NCBI GenBank assembly: GCA_037447655.1
Contig: JBBHKE010001293.1
Coordinates: forward strand, 1-64,000
DNA length: 64,000 nt
Source of the DNA: Zygnema cylindricum
Lineage: Eukaryota; Streptophyta; Zygnematophyceae; Zygnematales; Zygnemataceae
Direction: 5' to 3'
Made by a program: the position numbers and the translations under genes. Below, piece after piece: positions 55,919 to 64,000 of this stretch. Below the pieces are notes generated by a model. It made no database searches. It was not told where the DNA came from and saw only the letters and a program-made list of their open reading frames with translations. How positions within the stretch are numbered: position 1 is the first letter of the stretch; every line of letters starts with the position of its first letter.

Positions 55919-56523
55919 GATACACTCTCAGAAGCTATCAAGAATTCTATCAAACAGCAGTCTTCAAGTGCTCACCACATCTTATACAAGCATCCAAACC
56001 TCACAAAACTCTATCAGAATATAGAGTAGCATAAAGAGTGACAACTCCCAAAGTTTCAGCTCAATTGACCTGACAACACTCAAGATTTAATACTCACAAG
56101 TTTCCCAAAATCTGTCTGCAGTTTACTACTAAGAAGTTTGGATCCAAAAAACATTCTTAGTCCTAACTCTTATACTCTTAGTGAGTATCTACTTTTAGTT
56201 GTCCTGTTTGACCGTAGCAGCGCAGTCCAGTTCTATATCATATTCGAATATCCGCAGCTTCGCCGCTGTTGCGTTGTCCCATACCAAAAATAGCCACAGC
56301 TGCGTTTGTCTTGTTGCGTAGCAACTGCGTTGGTCCGTACGGACCATATCAAAAATAACCGAAGCTGCGCTTGTTCCATTTCTGTCGCAGCTGCGTTGTT
56401 AGAATACTGGTGTCGGTACCATTAAAACTTTCATTGTGCTTCAAAAGACGACGCGTGTCCCTATAGATCTATTTTCCCGTCGTCCTATAAATTTGCTGAG
56501 ACTTTAGCTTTCAAAAACCAATA
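55860..56523 (-). repeat. Copia-II 5' LTR
   Basis: Partner of 49,666-50,588 but shorter, through a deletion between GTCCTGTT and GACCGTAGC (about 56,210). The gag ATG is 59 bases inside its inner end. Confidence 0.85.
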
Positions 56524-57625
56524 GATGAGTTTCTTACCAGTCTAAGATATATCCGGATCAGCTCAGATTACTCAATCTATGTTTTTTGAAGATGAGGAAG
56601 GTTTTATATTTATTGCAATTTATGTTGATGATTTGCTAGTTTTAACTAAATCAATGGAAAAAAATAATAAACTGAAAACCGATCTTAAGGGGGGATTTGA
56701 AATGAAGGATATGGGGGATGCAAAATACATTTTGGGAATTCAAGTAGAAAGAGACCGAAAAATAAAGATTATAAGATTGACTCAAAAAGAAGCAATAAGA
56801 AACATGCTTGAACAATTTCAGATGGATAAAGCTAATAGTTGTACAACTCCAATGGAGTTGAAAAAGGGAAGTGAGGGGAGGGAGGAAGGAGTCATAGTCT
56901 TAGACAAGGAATTATCTCCTGAAGAACAGAAGTTCATGCAGACTATTCCTTACAGGCAAGTAGTGGGAAGTCTAATCTATTTTATGAATTTTACCCGGCC
57001 GGATTTAGCTGCAGCTGTAGGATTCCTGAGTAGAAGTCTAAATGCTCCCACTAAGAGGGATTGGGAGGCAGCTAAGAGAGTTCATAGATATTTGATAGGA
57101 ACTAGGGATCTATGGTTGCATTTGGGTGGGGAAAATACTGACATCACTTCTTGGAGTGATGGCAGTTATGGTGATGCTCCGATGAGGAGATGCACTTCTA
57201 GATATGTATAACATGTGGGTGATGGGGCTTGCAGTTGGAGTAGCAAACGGAAAAAAGTTATTGCTCAGTCCACCATGGAGGCTGAGTATATGGCCTCTTG
57301 CTCTGCTGTAAAAGAATTGATGTGGGTCAAGTCTTTGCTTGGTGAGGTTGGTCACCTTAAGAGTGGTGTGCAATTTTTTTTTTGTGATAGTCAGGCAGCA
57401 ATCGCTATTTCTGCCAATCCTAAACATCATTTTAAAGCCAAACACATGGACATTAGACTCAGCTTTGTTAGAGAGAAAGTAGAAAACATAATAATCAGTT
57501 TAGAGTACCGACCAGATAGTGAGATGGTAGCAGATATGATGACCAAACCTGTGACTTCCCCTAAGCAAATTTTCTGCAGGGAGAAGTGTGGTCTGAAATT
57601 AAAGATTGACTAGAAAATAAAGGGA
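56524..57625 (+). pseudogene. Copia-I RT and RNase H (copy b, downstream part)
   Basis: Continuation of RT after Copia-II. It has intact IYVDDLLVLTKSMEKNN (YVDD 56,621-56,632), GIQVERDRKIKII, a 210-residue open stretch to 57,211, then one stop, then RNase H (STMEAEYMASCSAVKELMW, HHFKAKHMDIRLSF, DMMTKPV) ending at TAG 57,611-57,613. The polypurine tract and the first bases of the 3' LTR follow. It lacks the lesions shared by copies a and upstream b, so it is a distinct lineage. Confidence 0.8.
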
Positions 57626-57703
57626 TGTAGAAATTAATGGTCTGTATAAAGTATTTTCTAGATCTAAATAGAAAATACTTTAAACAGACCATTAATTTCT
57701 ACA
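57626..57703. repeat. Head-to-head LTR ends forming a 35-bp inverted repeat
   Basis: The first 35 bases of the Copia-I LTR (57,626-57,660) meet their own reverse complement (57,669-57,703) across an 8-base loop GATCTAAA, with one mismatch. The plus 3' LTR is thus cut after about 40 bases and joined to an inverted copy. Confidence 0.9.
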
Positions 57704-59040
57704 CTCCCCTTATTTTCTAGTCAATCTTTAATTTCAGACCACACTTCTCCCTGCACAAAATTAGCGTAGGGGAAGGCACAAGTTTGGTCATCATATAGGC
57801 TACCATCTCACTATCTGGTCGGTACTCTAAACTGATTATTTTGTTTCTACTTTCTCTAACAAAAGTGGTTTCCAATGTCCATGTTTGGCTTTAAATGATG
57901 TTTAAGATCAGAAATACCAATTACTATCTGATTATCACAAAAAAAACTATGCCTACCACTCTTAAGGTGACCAATCTCACCAAGCAAAGACTTGACCCAC
58001 ATAAATTCTTTTATAGCTGAGCAAGAGGCCATATACTTAACCTATTGTTCAGCCCTTGAATAAACAATACATTGGAGAATGTTACTATGGATGTCTTTCC
58101 TTCTATTAACACTTTCAAATCTACCGATCCTACAAGAGTAGTGGTGCCTATCCTCCCATCCCCGTACTCTATCTCTACAGTGGGAATCTTTATTATCTTA
58201 GTGAACATGTGCCTATCCTTACACATGTGCATGGAGGCACCTCAATCTATAATCCAACTTTTTTCACCTTTCAATCCACCGTAAGCACGTTTCTGCCTTC
58301 GTGGAATTTCGACCTCGTTTTTCGCCTCCAACTCCTCATCCAAAAGGAGCTCATCGTCCTCGTCCTCGGATTCCGCCTCATGTACCTGTGTTACATGGGC
58401 CTTTTTCTTTCCTCTCGGGGTACCACCGGTCTGCCCCTCCTTTAACCGAAGCTCGGTTAGCTTATTGCACTCAGCCATATAGTGCTCCGATTTCTTGCAA
58501 AAATGACATAAACCTTTGGGAGCCCTTGGCCCGAACTCGTCGGCCTGATTTTTCTGCTCCCTTCCCCCATAGTTTTCGACCGGTTTCCGAGAATCCTTGT
58601 TCCTCCAATCGGTTGAAGTTGCCAAGGCTTGGCCACTCTTTCCCCCCTTTCGGATCTCAATCGTATTCTCTCGAACGAGAATCATCCCTACCACTGAGTT
58701 CCATATCCACCTTGAGTCCGTGAAGTCCTGCACACGGTTTACTATGTTCTCGAACTCATCCGGTAACTTCATCAGTAAACAGTTAACCTTTTCTTTTTCA
58801 CTAAAATCTTTCCTGCTTTCTCTAGCCCCTTGAAGAGTGAAGCAAGCTCATTGTAAAAATCCAACATTTTCCCCCCTTTAAATACATATTCTTCAACTTT
58901 CTGATCAGCCAACTGTTGTTGCTCAATTGCACCACTTCGGTACATCTCTATGAGAGCCATCCACAGATCGGATGCCCTTTCTACCTGCAAATGAGCATAT
59001 GCAAGTCCTTGAGTAAGATGGCGTAGGATGAAGTGCTTTT
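57669..59040 (-). pseudogene. Copia-I copy c: LTR start, RNase H, protease, gag with internal deletion
   Basis: Minus-strand fragment. RNase H (57,704 to about 58,045) is joined directly to protease (HMCKDRHMF, about 58,205-58,232), skipping all of RT and integrase. Gag follows to 59,040 with zinc knuckle CHFCKKSEHYMAEC (about 58,470-58,510) in a 176-residue open stretch. The 5' end and LTR are missing: at about 59,040 it meets Copia-III integrase. Confidence 0.75.
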
Positions 59041-59059
59041 GGTATCGGAGCCAAAATAA

Positions 59060-61191
59060 TGTATGATCATTGGACAGGTAAGAAACCCCAGGTTAGTCAT
59101 TTTAAAGTGTTTGGAAGTAAATGTTTCTTCTTAAAACATCACAAAATACTTGGAAAATGGAGCCGAATGGATTATCGGGTATTCTCATTGGATACGATGA
59201 TAACTCAAAGGGTTATATAGTGTATGTTCTTGAAAAATAGAAAGTAGTGTGTCAAGAAAAATAATAATAAAAGATGAAGGGGAATCAACTGACTTTTTTA
59301 CAATTAAAACCAAACATGCAGAAGAAAAACTGCAAGAATATGTCATTTTTGACACAATGAAGACAATATATTTTCAAGTACCTCAGTCTCCACGTGTGGA
59401 AAGAGTTACTTCGGATCATCAGGTTCCTCTTACAGCTCGGTCAGAGCTTGCTACACAACTCTCAGAGCACACAGAGGAAGTTACAAGACACCCAAGGAAC
59501 GCAAGACATCCATCAGTCTCAGCCTTAGAATTTCCGAGCGGAAGGAGATCTAGCAGTTGTCTACAAGCTAGTTCACACTTTGCTTTTTCCACCCCCACAG
59601 AAGAACCTTTGACCATTCGGGAGGCCTTCTCATCTTTGGAAAAGACACACTGGATTAAGGCGGCAAATGACGAAATAAAATCTATTATGGAGGCCCAAAC
59701 GTGGGAGTTGGTAGATCTTCCTACGAATAGAAAAGCCATCGGCAACAAAAGGGTGTTCAAGGTAAAGCTGAACTCGGATGGCACCATTAAAAGGTATAAG
59801 TCAGACTTGTGGCAAAGGGGTAAAATCAAAAATACTGGATTGACTTTGAGGAGACTTTCTCCCTAGTTATAAGATTTCCAACTGTTAGAATTTTGTTAAG
59901 TCTTGCTGCAATTGAGAATATGGAGGTGTATCAAATGGATATCAAAAACAACATTTTTGCATGGAGAACTAGAGGAAACTATATATATGCAGCAACCAGA
60001 AATGTATGAAGAGAAAAGGAAGGAGAAATTAGTGTGCAAACTGCTAAAATCATTGATACAAGCCCCTAGACAATGGAACTTAAAGCTAGATGAGTTTGTG
60101 ACTCGGCTAGGCTTTAAAAGGATTAGTTCAGATCATTATGTGTATGTGGTGCAAGGGGAAGATGGAATACTATATATTGTTATATACGTAGATGAACTAT
60201 TACTTATCAAAAATCTATGAATGAAATAAACCGTATTAAAGCCGTCTTGAAATCTAGATTTGAGATGAAAGACCTCGGTGATGCAAAGTATATCTTAGAA
60301 ATATAAGTAGAGAGAGATAGAAACGGGAAATTAATCATGTTAACTCAAAAAGAAGCTATACAATATATACTTGAAAAGTTTGAAATGAATGAAGTGAAAA
60401 GGTGTGTAACTCTTATGGAGTTCACGCAGAAATTAGAGGGAGATGATTCAGATTATGATATTATTGTCAGTGAAAGTCTAGAGTCAGGGGAGGAGGAGTT
60501 TATGGCTTCTTAACCATACAGGCAAGTAGTTGGTAGCCTCATCTACTTTATAAACTACACTGGGCCGGATATTGCAACTGTTGTTGGTGTTCCAAGTAGG
60601 AGCTTGCAGAATCCGAAATAATCAGACTGGGAAGCTGGAAAGAGGGTTCTGAGATACTTGGCAAGGATTCGAAACCTCAAATTGGTTCTTGGAGGAGGAG
60701 AAGAGAAATTGTAGACTTGGAGCAATGCTAGCTATGGCGACATGCCTAGCATAAAATCAACAAATGGTTTTGTCTTACAGATTGGGAATAGAACCTGCTG
60801 CTCGAGCAGCAAGCTCCAAAAGGTCACGGCTCAATCAACAATGGAGTCAGAATACATGGTAGCAAGCCCTACCCTGAAAGAATTCGTATGGGTAAGGCAC
60901 TTTTACAACAACTTTGGTACATGCAGACTGGTCCCCGAGTCATTTGGTGTGACAATCAAGCAGCCATTGCCATTGCCTCCAATCATAGCCACCATTTTAA
61001 GACTAAGCACATGGATGCCAGGCTACATTTTGTTCGGGAAAAAGTGCTTGCCAGAGTCATAAAATTATGTTATTTGGCAAATGAAAAGATGGTTACAAAT
61101 ATGCTAACCAAAGCTCTTGCTACACCAAAATACAGTTCTACAGAGATGCTATTCGGCTGAGTGAATAACTGAGTCTAAAGCTTTAGGAGAG
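59060..61191 (+). pseudogene. Copia-III integrase end, RT and RNase H
   Basis: Resumes Copia-III, starting slightly upstream of where it broke at 30,814, so about 165 bases are present on both sides. It shows integrase tail (VSHFKVFGSKCF, GILIGYDDNSKGY), a 205-residue linker/RT start (59,249-59,866; EFPSGRRSS, TIREAFSS, TWELVDLPTNRKAIG), RT with YVDE instead of YVDD near 60,190, NYTGPDI and RNase H (STMESEYMVAS, CDNQAAIAIAS). There are several frameshifts and TAA in GIQVERDR (60,305). The polypurine tract CTAAAGCTTTAGGAGAG is at 61,175-61,191. Confidence 0.8.
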
Positions 61192-62149
61192 TGTTGGATT
61201 TAAAGCTTTGTCCTCAGACTGTGAGGAGAAGTTTAGTACTTAGAATATTTTGGTCTAAGTAAATTGTAATACTTACCTTTATTAGTGTTACAGGAGCAGA
61301 AGGACAATAGAGTGTATTGTACTTCTACAAGAACACGTGTGGGCATCTGAGGCATGTGCAAGTATTTCGAAAGGGGCGTAGAGAATTACTTATACGTGTC
61401 GATCATCGAACGAGCCGATTCTTAGAATCCGATGGATAGAGTCCAAAGCGGGCATTCTGGAAAATAGTCTGTACAGAAGTAAGGATGGAATGTTGATACG
61501 AATCGAGTCAACGGACGTGATTCGAGCGGGGACCATAAGTGACAAAACACACTATACGTCTCAAGTGCTTCGTACTTAAGGACCACAATCAGGTGGACTT
61601 TTATGACAACAACATTATTTGTGCGGACTCTATTTTGTAAATATCTGAAACACACTTAGTTGTAGTTTAGCGGATTATAAAATAGTGTTTTGCTATTTAT
61701 ATTATAGAAATTAACAAATTAGGTTTTGGAATTACAATAGGTATAGTGAGGTATAGTTTAGGTACCTTGTCATATCCACGTACAGTACTACAGTGATAGA
61801 TGTTAGCATCTGATTAGTTGTGAAGCAGTAGACACTAAGTTTAGGACTTAGACAAATTCTGGTAACCAGTTTTGGGAATATGAAAATCTAAAAGGTAGTT
61901 TTTGGGAAACCTGCAGGATCGATATCTTATCGTTTACTAGACCATTTACGATGTAACTATAAGAGTTGACAGTGTGTATGGTGATTTATCTTTGTGCTGA
62001 ATTTGGTTGTTTTTGGAATTTTGAGTCTGATTTTGTGGTGATTAGAAAACTGATGTTTGATATGATACTTGTTAGCTTTTGTTCAGAATCATTTCAACTT
62101 CTACAACTACTGCTGCAGCTCCACCTGTGCCAGTAGTCATAGAACAACA
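61192..62149 (+). repeat. Copia-III 3' LTR
   Basis: Partner of 22,173-23,173. It ends ATAGAACAACA followed by the TCTT flank. Its gag start ATG has become ATT (62,092). The LTR-encoded N-terminus reads in frame into the Copia-V protease downstream. Confidence 0.85.
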
Positions 62150-64000
62150 TCTTTCTCAACAAAACTCGAGGAGAAAAAGATCACAAAGAAGCGGAAAATG
62201 TGCGATCATAGTTGTTCGAGAAGCTCCAGAGGAAGGTTTGATTATTGACTCGGGTGCTTCAATGCATATGTGCCGTGAAAAGCAATTATTTACTATGCTG
62301 AAAAGATTCCCACTATAGAGATAGAGTATAGCGATGGGAGAATACTAACTACATATCTAGTGGGATCTATATATCTAAAGGTACTAGTGGATCGTCAGCA
62401 TCAATTGCTACGTTCTCAAATGTCCTCTATATACCTCAGTTAAGCAAGAATCTCATCTTTACCTTTATCTTTCATGATAAAGATTTTCAGTATTACATTA
62501 GGAACGAAACTTTCACAGCAAAGTATGATGATGAGGTCTATTTCATTGCTGATAATGGTAGCCAAGGAATGTTTAAGCTTAACGTAAGCAATGAAAAAAA
62601 AAATGCTTATTATGTTGGTGTCCCCGAGATAATGATATGGCATAAGCTGTTGGGGCATGTGCATTTGGACAGATTGAGGGAAATAAAAAATTTGGGTGTA
62701 GTGGAAAGGATTCACTTTGGGGATAGTGAAGTGATGGATGATTGTAGTGGGTGTGCACAAGGTAAGGCTTGCAGATTGCCCTTTTCCAAATATGTTGCGA
62801 ATACAAGGGAAAAGGTGCTAGTACTTGTACATACTGATATCCGAGGACCAGCTAAAGTACCTTCGGTAGGAGGGAAAAGATACTTTCTAACCATAACTGA
62901 TGACTAGTCTAGATAGTCAAAAGTTTACTTCCTCAAAAATAAGTCTCAAGCACCACTTTTGTTTAAAGAATATAAAATATGGAGTGAGAAGTTATATTGA
63001 ACCCCCATTAAGAGAATTAGGAGTGATAATGGGGAAGAGTATACATCTAATCGGTTTGAGGATTTTTTCATAAATGAGGGAGTATAAAATCAAAAGACTA
63101 TCCCTGATAATCTAGAACAAAACGGTTTAGCCGAAAGACTAAAAAGAACTCTAGATGATAGCGCCCGAATCATGCTAACAAATAAGAAGATAGGAAAATG
63201 CTTTTGGGTTGAAGCTATGAACTGTGCTAATAACATCAACAATAGAGTTCTTAAGACAGTTATAAAATGAGAAACACCGTATGAGAAATGGGTTGGGAGG
63301 AAGCCGAATGTATCTCATCTGAAAGTGTTTGGGAGTCTTGTGTATAGTCTCAATTATGACCTGAAGAGTTAGAAACTAGATGCTAATGGAACGCCAAGGT
63401 ATCTAGTGGGATATGATGAGGATGCCAAAGGATAACGAGTCTATGACCTCGGGAAAATTGATATGATAATGGTTAGGCATCTAGATATCATGTATCAAGG
63501 GAATTCAATAGATCGCATTAAGTACTCTAATACAACCACAATTAGATTTGACTCAAAGAGAGGAAGAGTCAGATTTTCTTGAAAGGAATGTCCGTCATCA
63601 GATTCTTACAGATTCGGAAGAAACTGAGATCGAAGAGGAGACTCGAATGAATCTGCAAGCTCCGGTACAGTTCAAGGACATGGAGGAAGAGGAGCCACTT
63701 CTTATGGATAGGGAAGCTAATGAAACATTTTGAAAAAACCCGAGATTACCCTCCATTCCAACTTCTGAATTTGGAGGACAAAAGAGCAGCAAAGGGTTGC
63801 AAGAAAAACAGGCAGCTCACAACGTAACAAAACTCTTACATCTTGATGAGCCTCAGACTAACTCAGAGGCAATAAACAATCCAAAAAAAGAAAGATGGGT
63901 TAGAGCCATTAATGAGGACATGGCTTCCATTATGGAAGCCAATACGTGGGAATTAGTGGATTGTCTTCGTGACGGAAAGCCAACTTGGTGTAAATAGGTG
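62150..64000 (+). pseudogene. Copia-V protease, integrase and RT start
   Basis: Continues Copia-V from 22,172. It shows protease IIDSGASMHMC (about 62,244), integrase zinc region MIWHKLLGHVHLDRL (62,632), linker CSGCAQGKACRLPF, integrase core (HTDIRGPAKVPSVGG, LTITDD then TAG, RIRSDNGEEYTSNRF), EQNGLAERLKRTL, NCANNINNRV, GYDEDAKG and the RT start (KKERWVRAINEDMASIM, NTWELVDC) at the window edge. More than eight stops and shifts are present. Sequence organisation follows Copia-I, its closest relative here. Confidence 0.8.

Larger units (their letters stand above)
49666..56523 (-). mobile_element. Copia-II element inserted in Copia-I RT
   Basis: Minus-strand element flanked by GATGA (49,661-49,665 and 56,524-56,528); the flanks rejoin Copia-I RT at KLDE|FL. 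LTRs are 55,860-56,523 (5') and 49,666-50,588 (3'). The outer minus-strand start is TATTGG, a decayed TG. The 5' LTR lacks about 250 bases present in the 3' one. A plus-oriented foreign LTR-like segment lies between RNase H and the polypurine tract. Confidence 0.85.
22173..62149 (+). mobile_element. Copia-III element carrying all nested insertions
   Basis: Two LTRs in the same orientation (22,173-23,173 and 61,192-62,149) start TGTTGGATTTAAAG and are flanked by TCTT at 22,169-22,172 and 62,150-62,153. Removing the insert rejoins Copia-V gag to its protease in the expected order, which confirms the borders. The element order is LTR, gag, [Copia-IV], protease, integrase, [Copia-I cluster], integrase end, RT, RNase H, polypurine tract, LTR. 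LTR divergence is near a tenth by eye. It is non-functional. Confidence 0.8.

Noticed and set aside
58301-58723. Plus-strand ORF of 140 codons over Copia-I copy c
   Set aside because: It is antisense to a clear zinc-knuckle gag on the minus strand; similar antisense frames occur over every Copia-I gag.
32760-60310. Possible non-standard genetic code with TAA and TAG read as Gln, as in some ulvophyte algae
   Set aside because: Several pol stops fall on conserved Gln positions, but others fall on Arg (TGA) and Trp (TAG). The intact LHCA5, F-box and young gag-protease frames use CAA/CAG and contain no internal TAA or TAG over about 1,450 codons.
22173-62149. Endogenous plant virus (pararetrovirus)
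   Set aside because: Polyproteins have copia order (protease, integrase, RT, RNase H), LTRs and target duplications; no movement or coat protein motifs are seen.

Overview
The window is nuclear DNA of a green plant-lineage (streptophyte-like) eukaryote. The support is one spliced photosystem I antenna gene of the LHCA5 type, one spliced F-box/kelch gene of the land-plant type, GT-AG introns, and many plant-style Ty1/copia and Ty3/gypsy retrotransposons. The sequence does not let me decide between a charophyte alga and an early land plant. I saw no bacterial or organellar genes.

Layout. 0-2.3 kb: a copia LTR fragment and the 3' end of a dead Ty3/gypsy element. 2.3-5.6 kb: no gene seen, but a striking GTAC-rich patch. 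5.6-8.4 kb: LHCA5-like gene, six exons. 10.5-15.0 kb: F-box/kelch gene, six exons, preceded by two tandem copies of its own 5' end that now read as 21-codon upstream ORFs. 15.0-18.9 kb: no recognisable gene, one diverged inverted repeat. 18.9-64.0 kb: solid retrotransposon.

The retrotransposon block is a Russian doll. I name the copia families I to V for this window only. Copia-V (plus) begins near 20.4 kb and is split in gag by Copia-III, resuming at 62,150 and running off the window. Copia-III (22,173-62,149, flanked by TCTT) is split by Copia-IV (23,874-29,383, minus, flanked by TTCTA) and by a rearranged Copia-I cluster (30,815 to about 59,040). The Copia-I cluster holds inverted and tandem partial copies and is split by a very young gag-protease element (41,301-48,495, flanked by AGAT) and by Copia-II (49,666-56,523, minus, flanked by GATGA). 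All copia copies carry stops, frameshifts or deletions. Copia-III and -IV LTR pairs differ at roughly a tenth of positions by eye, whereas the young element's repeats differ at about one base in 1,200.

Two observations stand out. First, the young element has a permuted repeat order A - internal - B - gc - A - B instead of two ordinary LTRs, with TG...CA outer ends and a flanking direct repeat; it encodes only Gag and a retropepsin. Second, in all copia families whose leader is legible, the primer-binding site matches the anticodon stem-loop of initiator tRNA-Met, so it contains an ATG, and the gag reading frame runs from an ATG inside the LTR straight through that site.

Coordinates of LTR edges and exons were read by eye from direct repeats, TG/CA ends and splice consensus. 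Percent identities are estimates.
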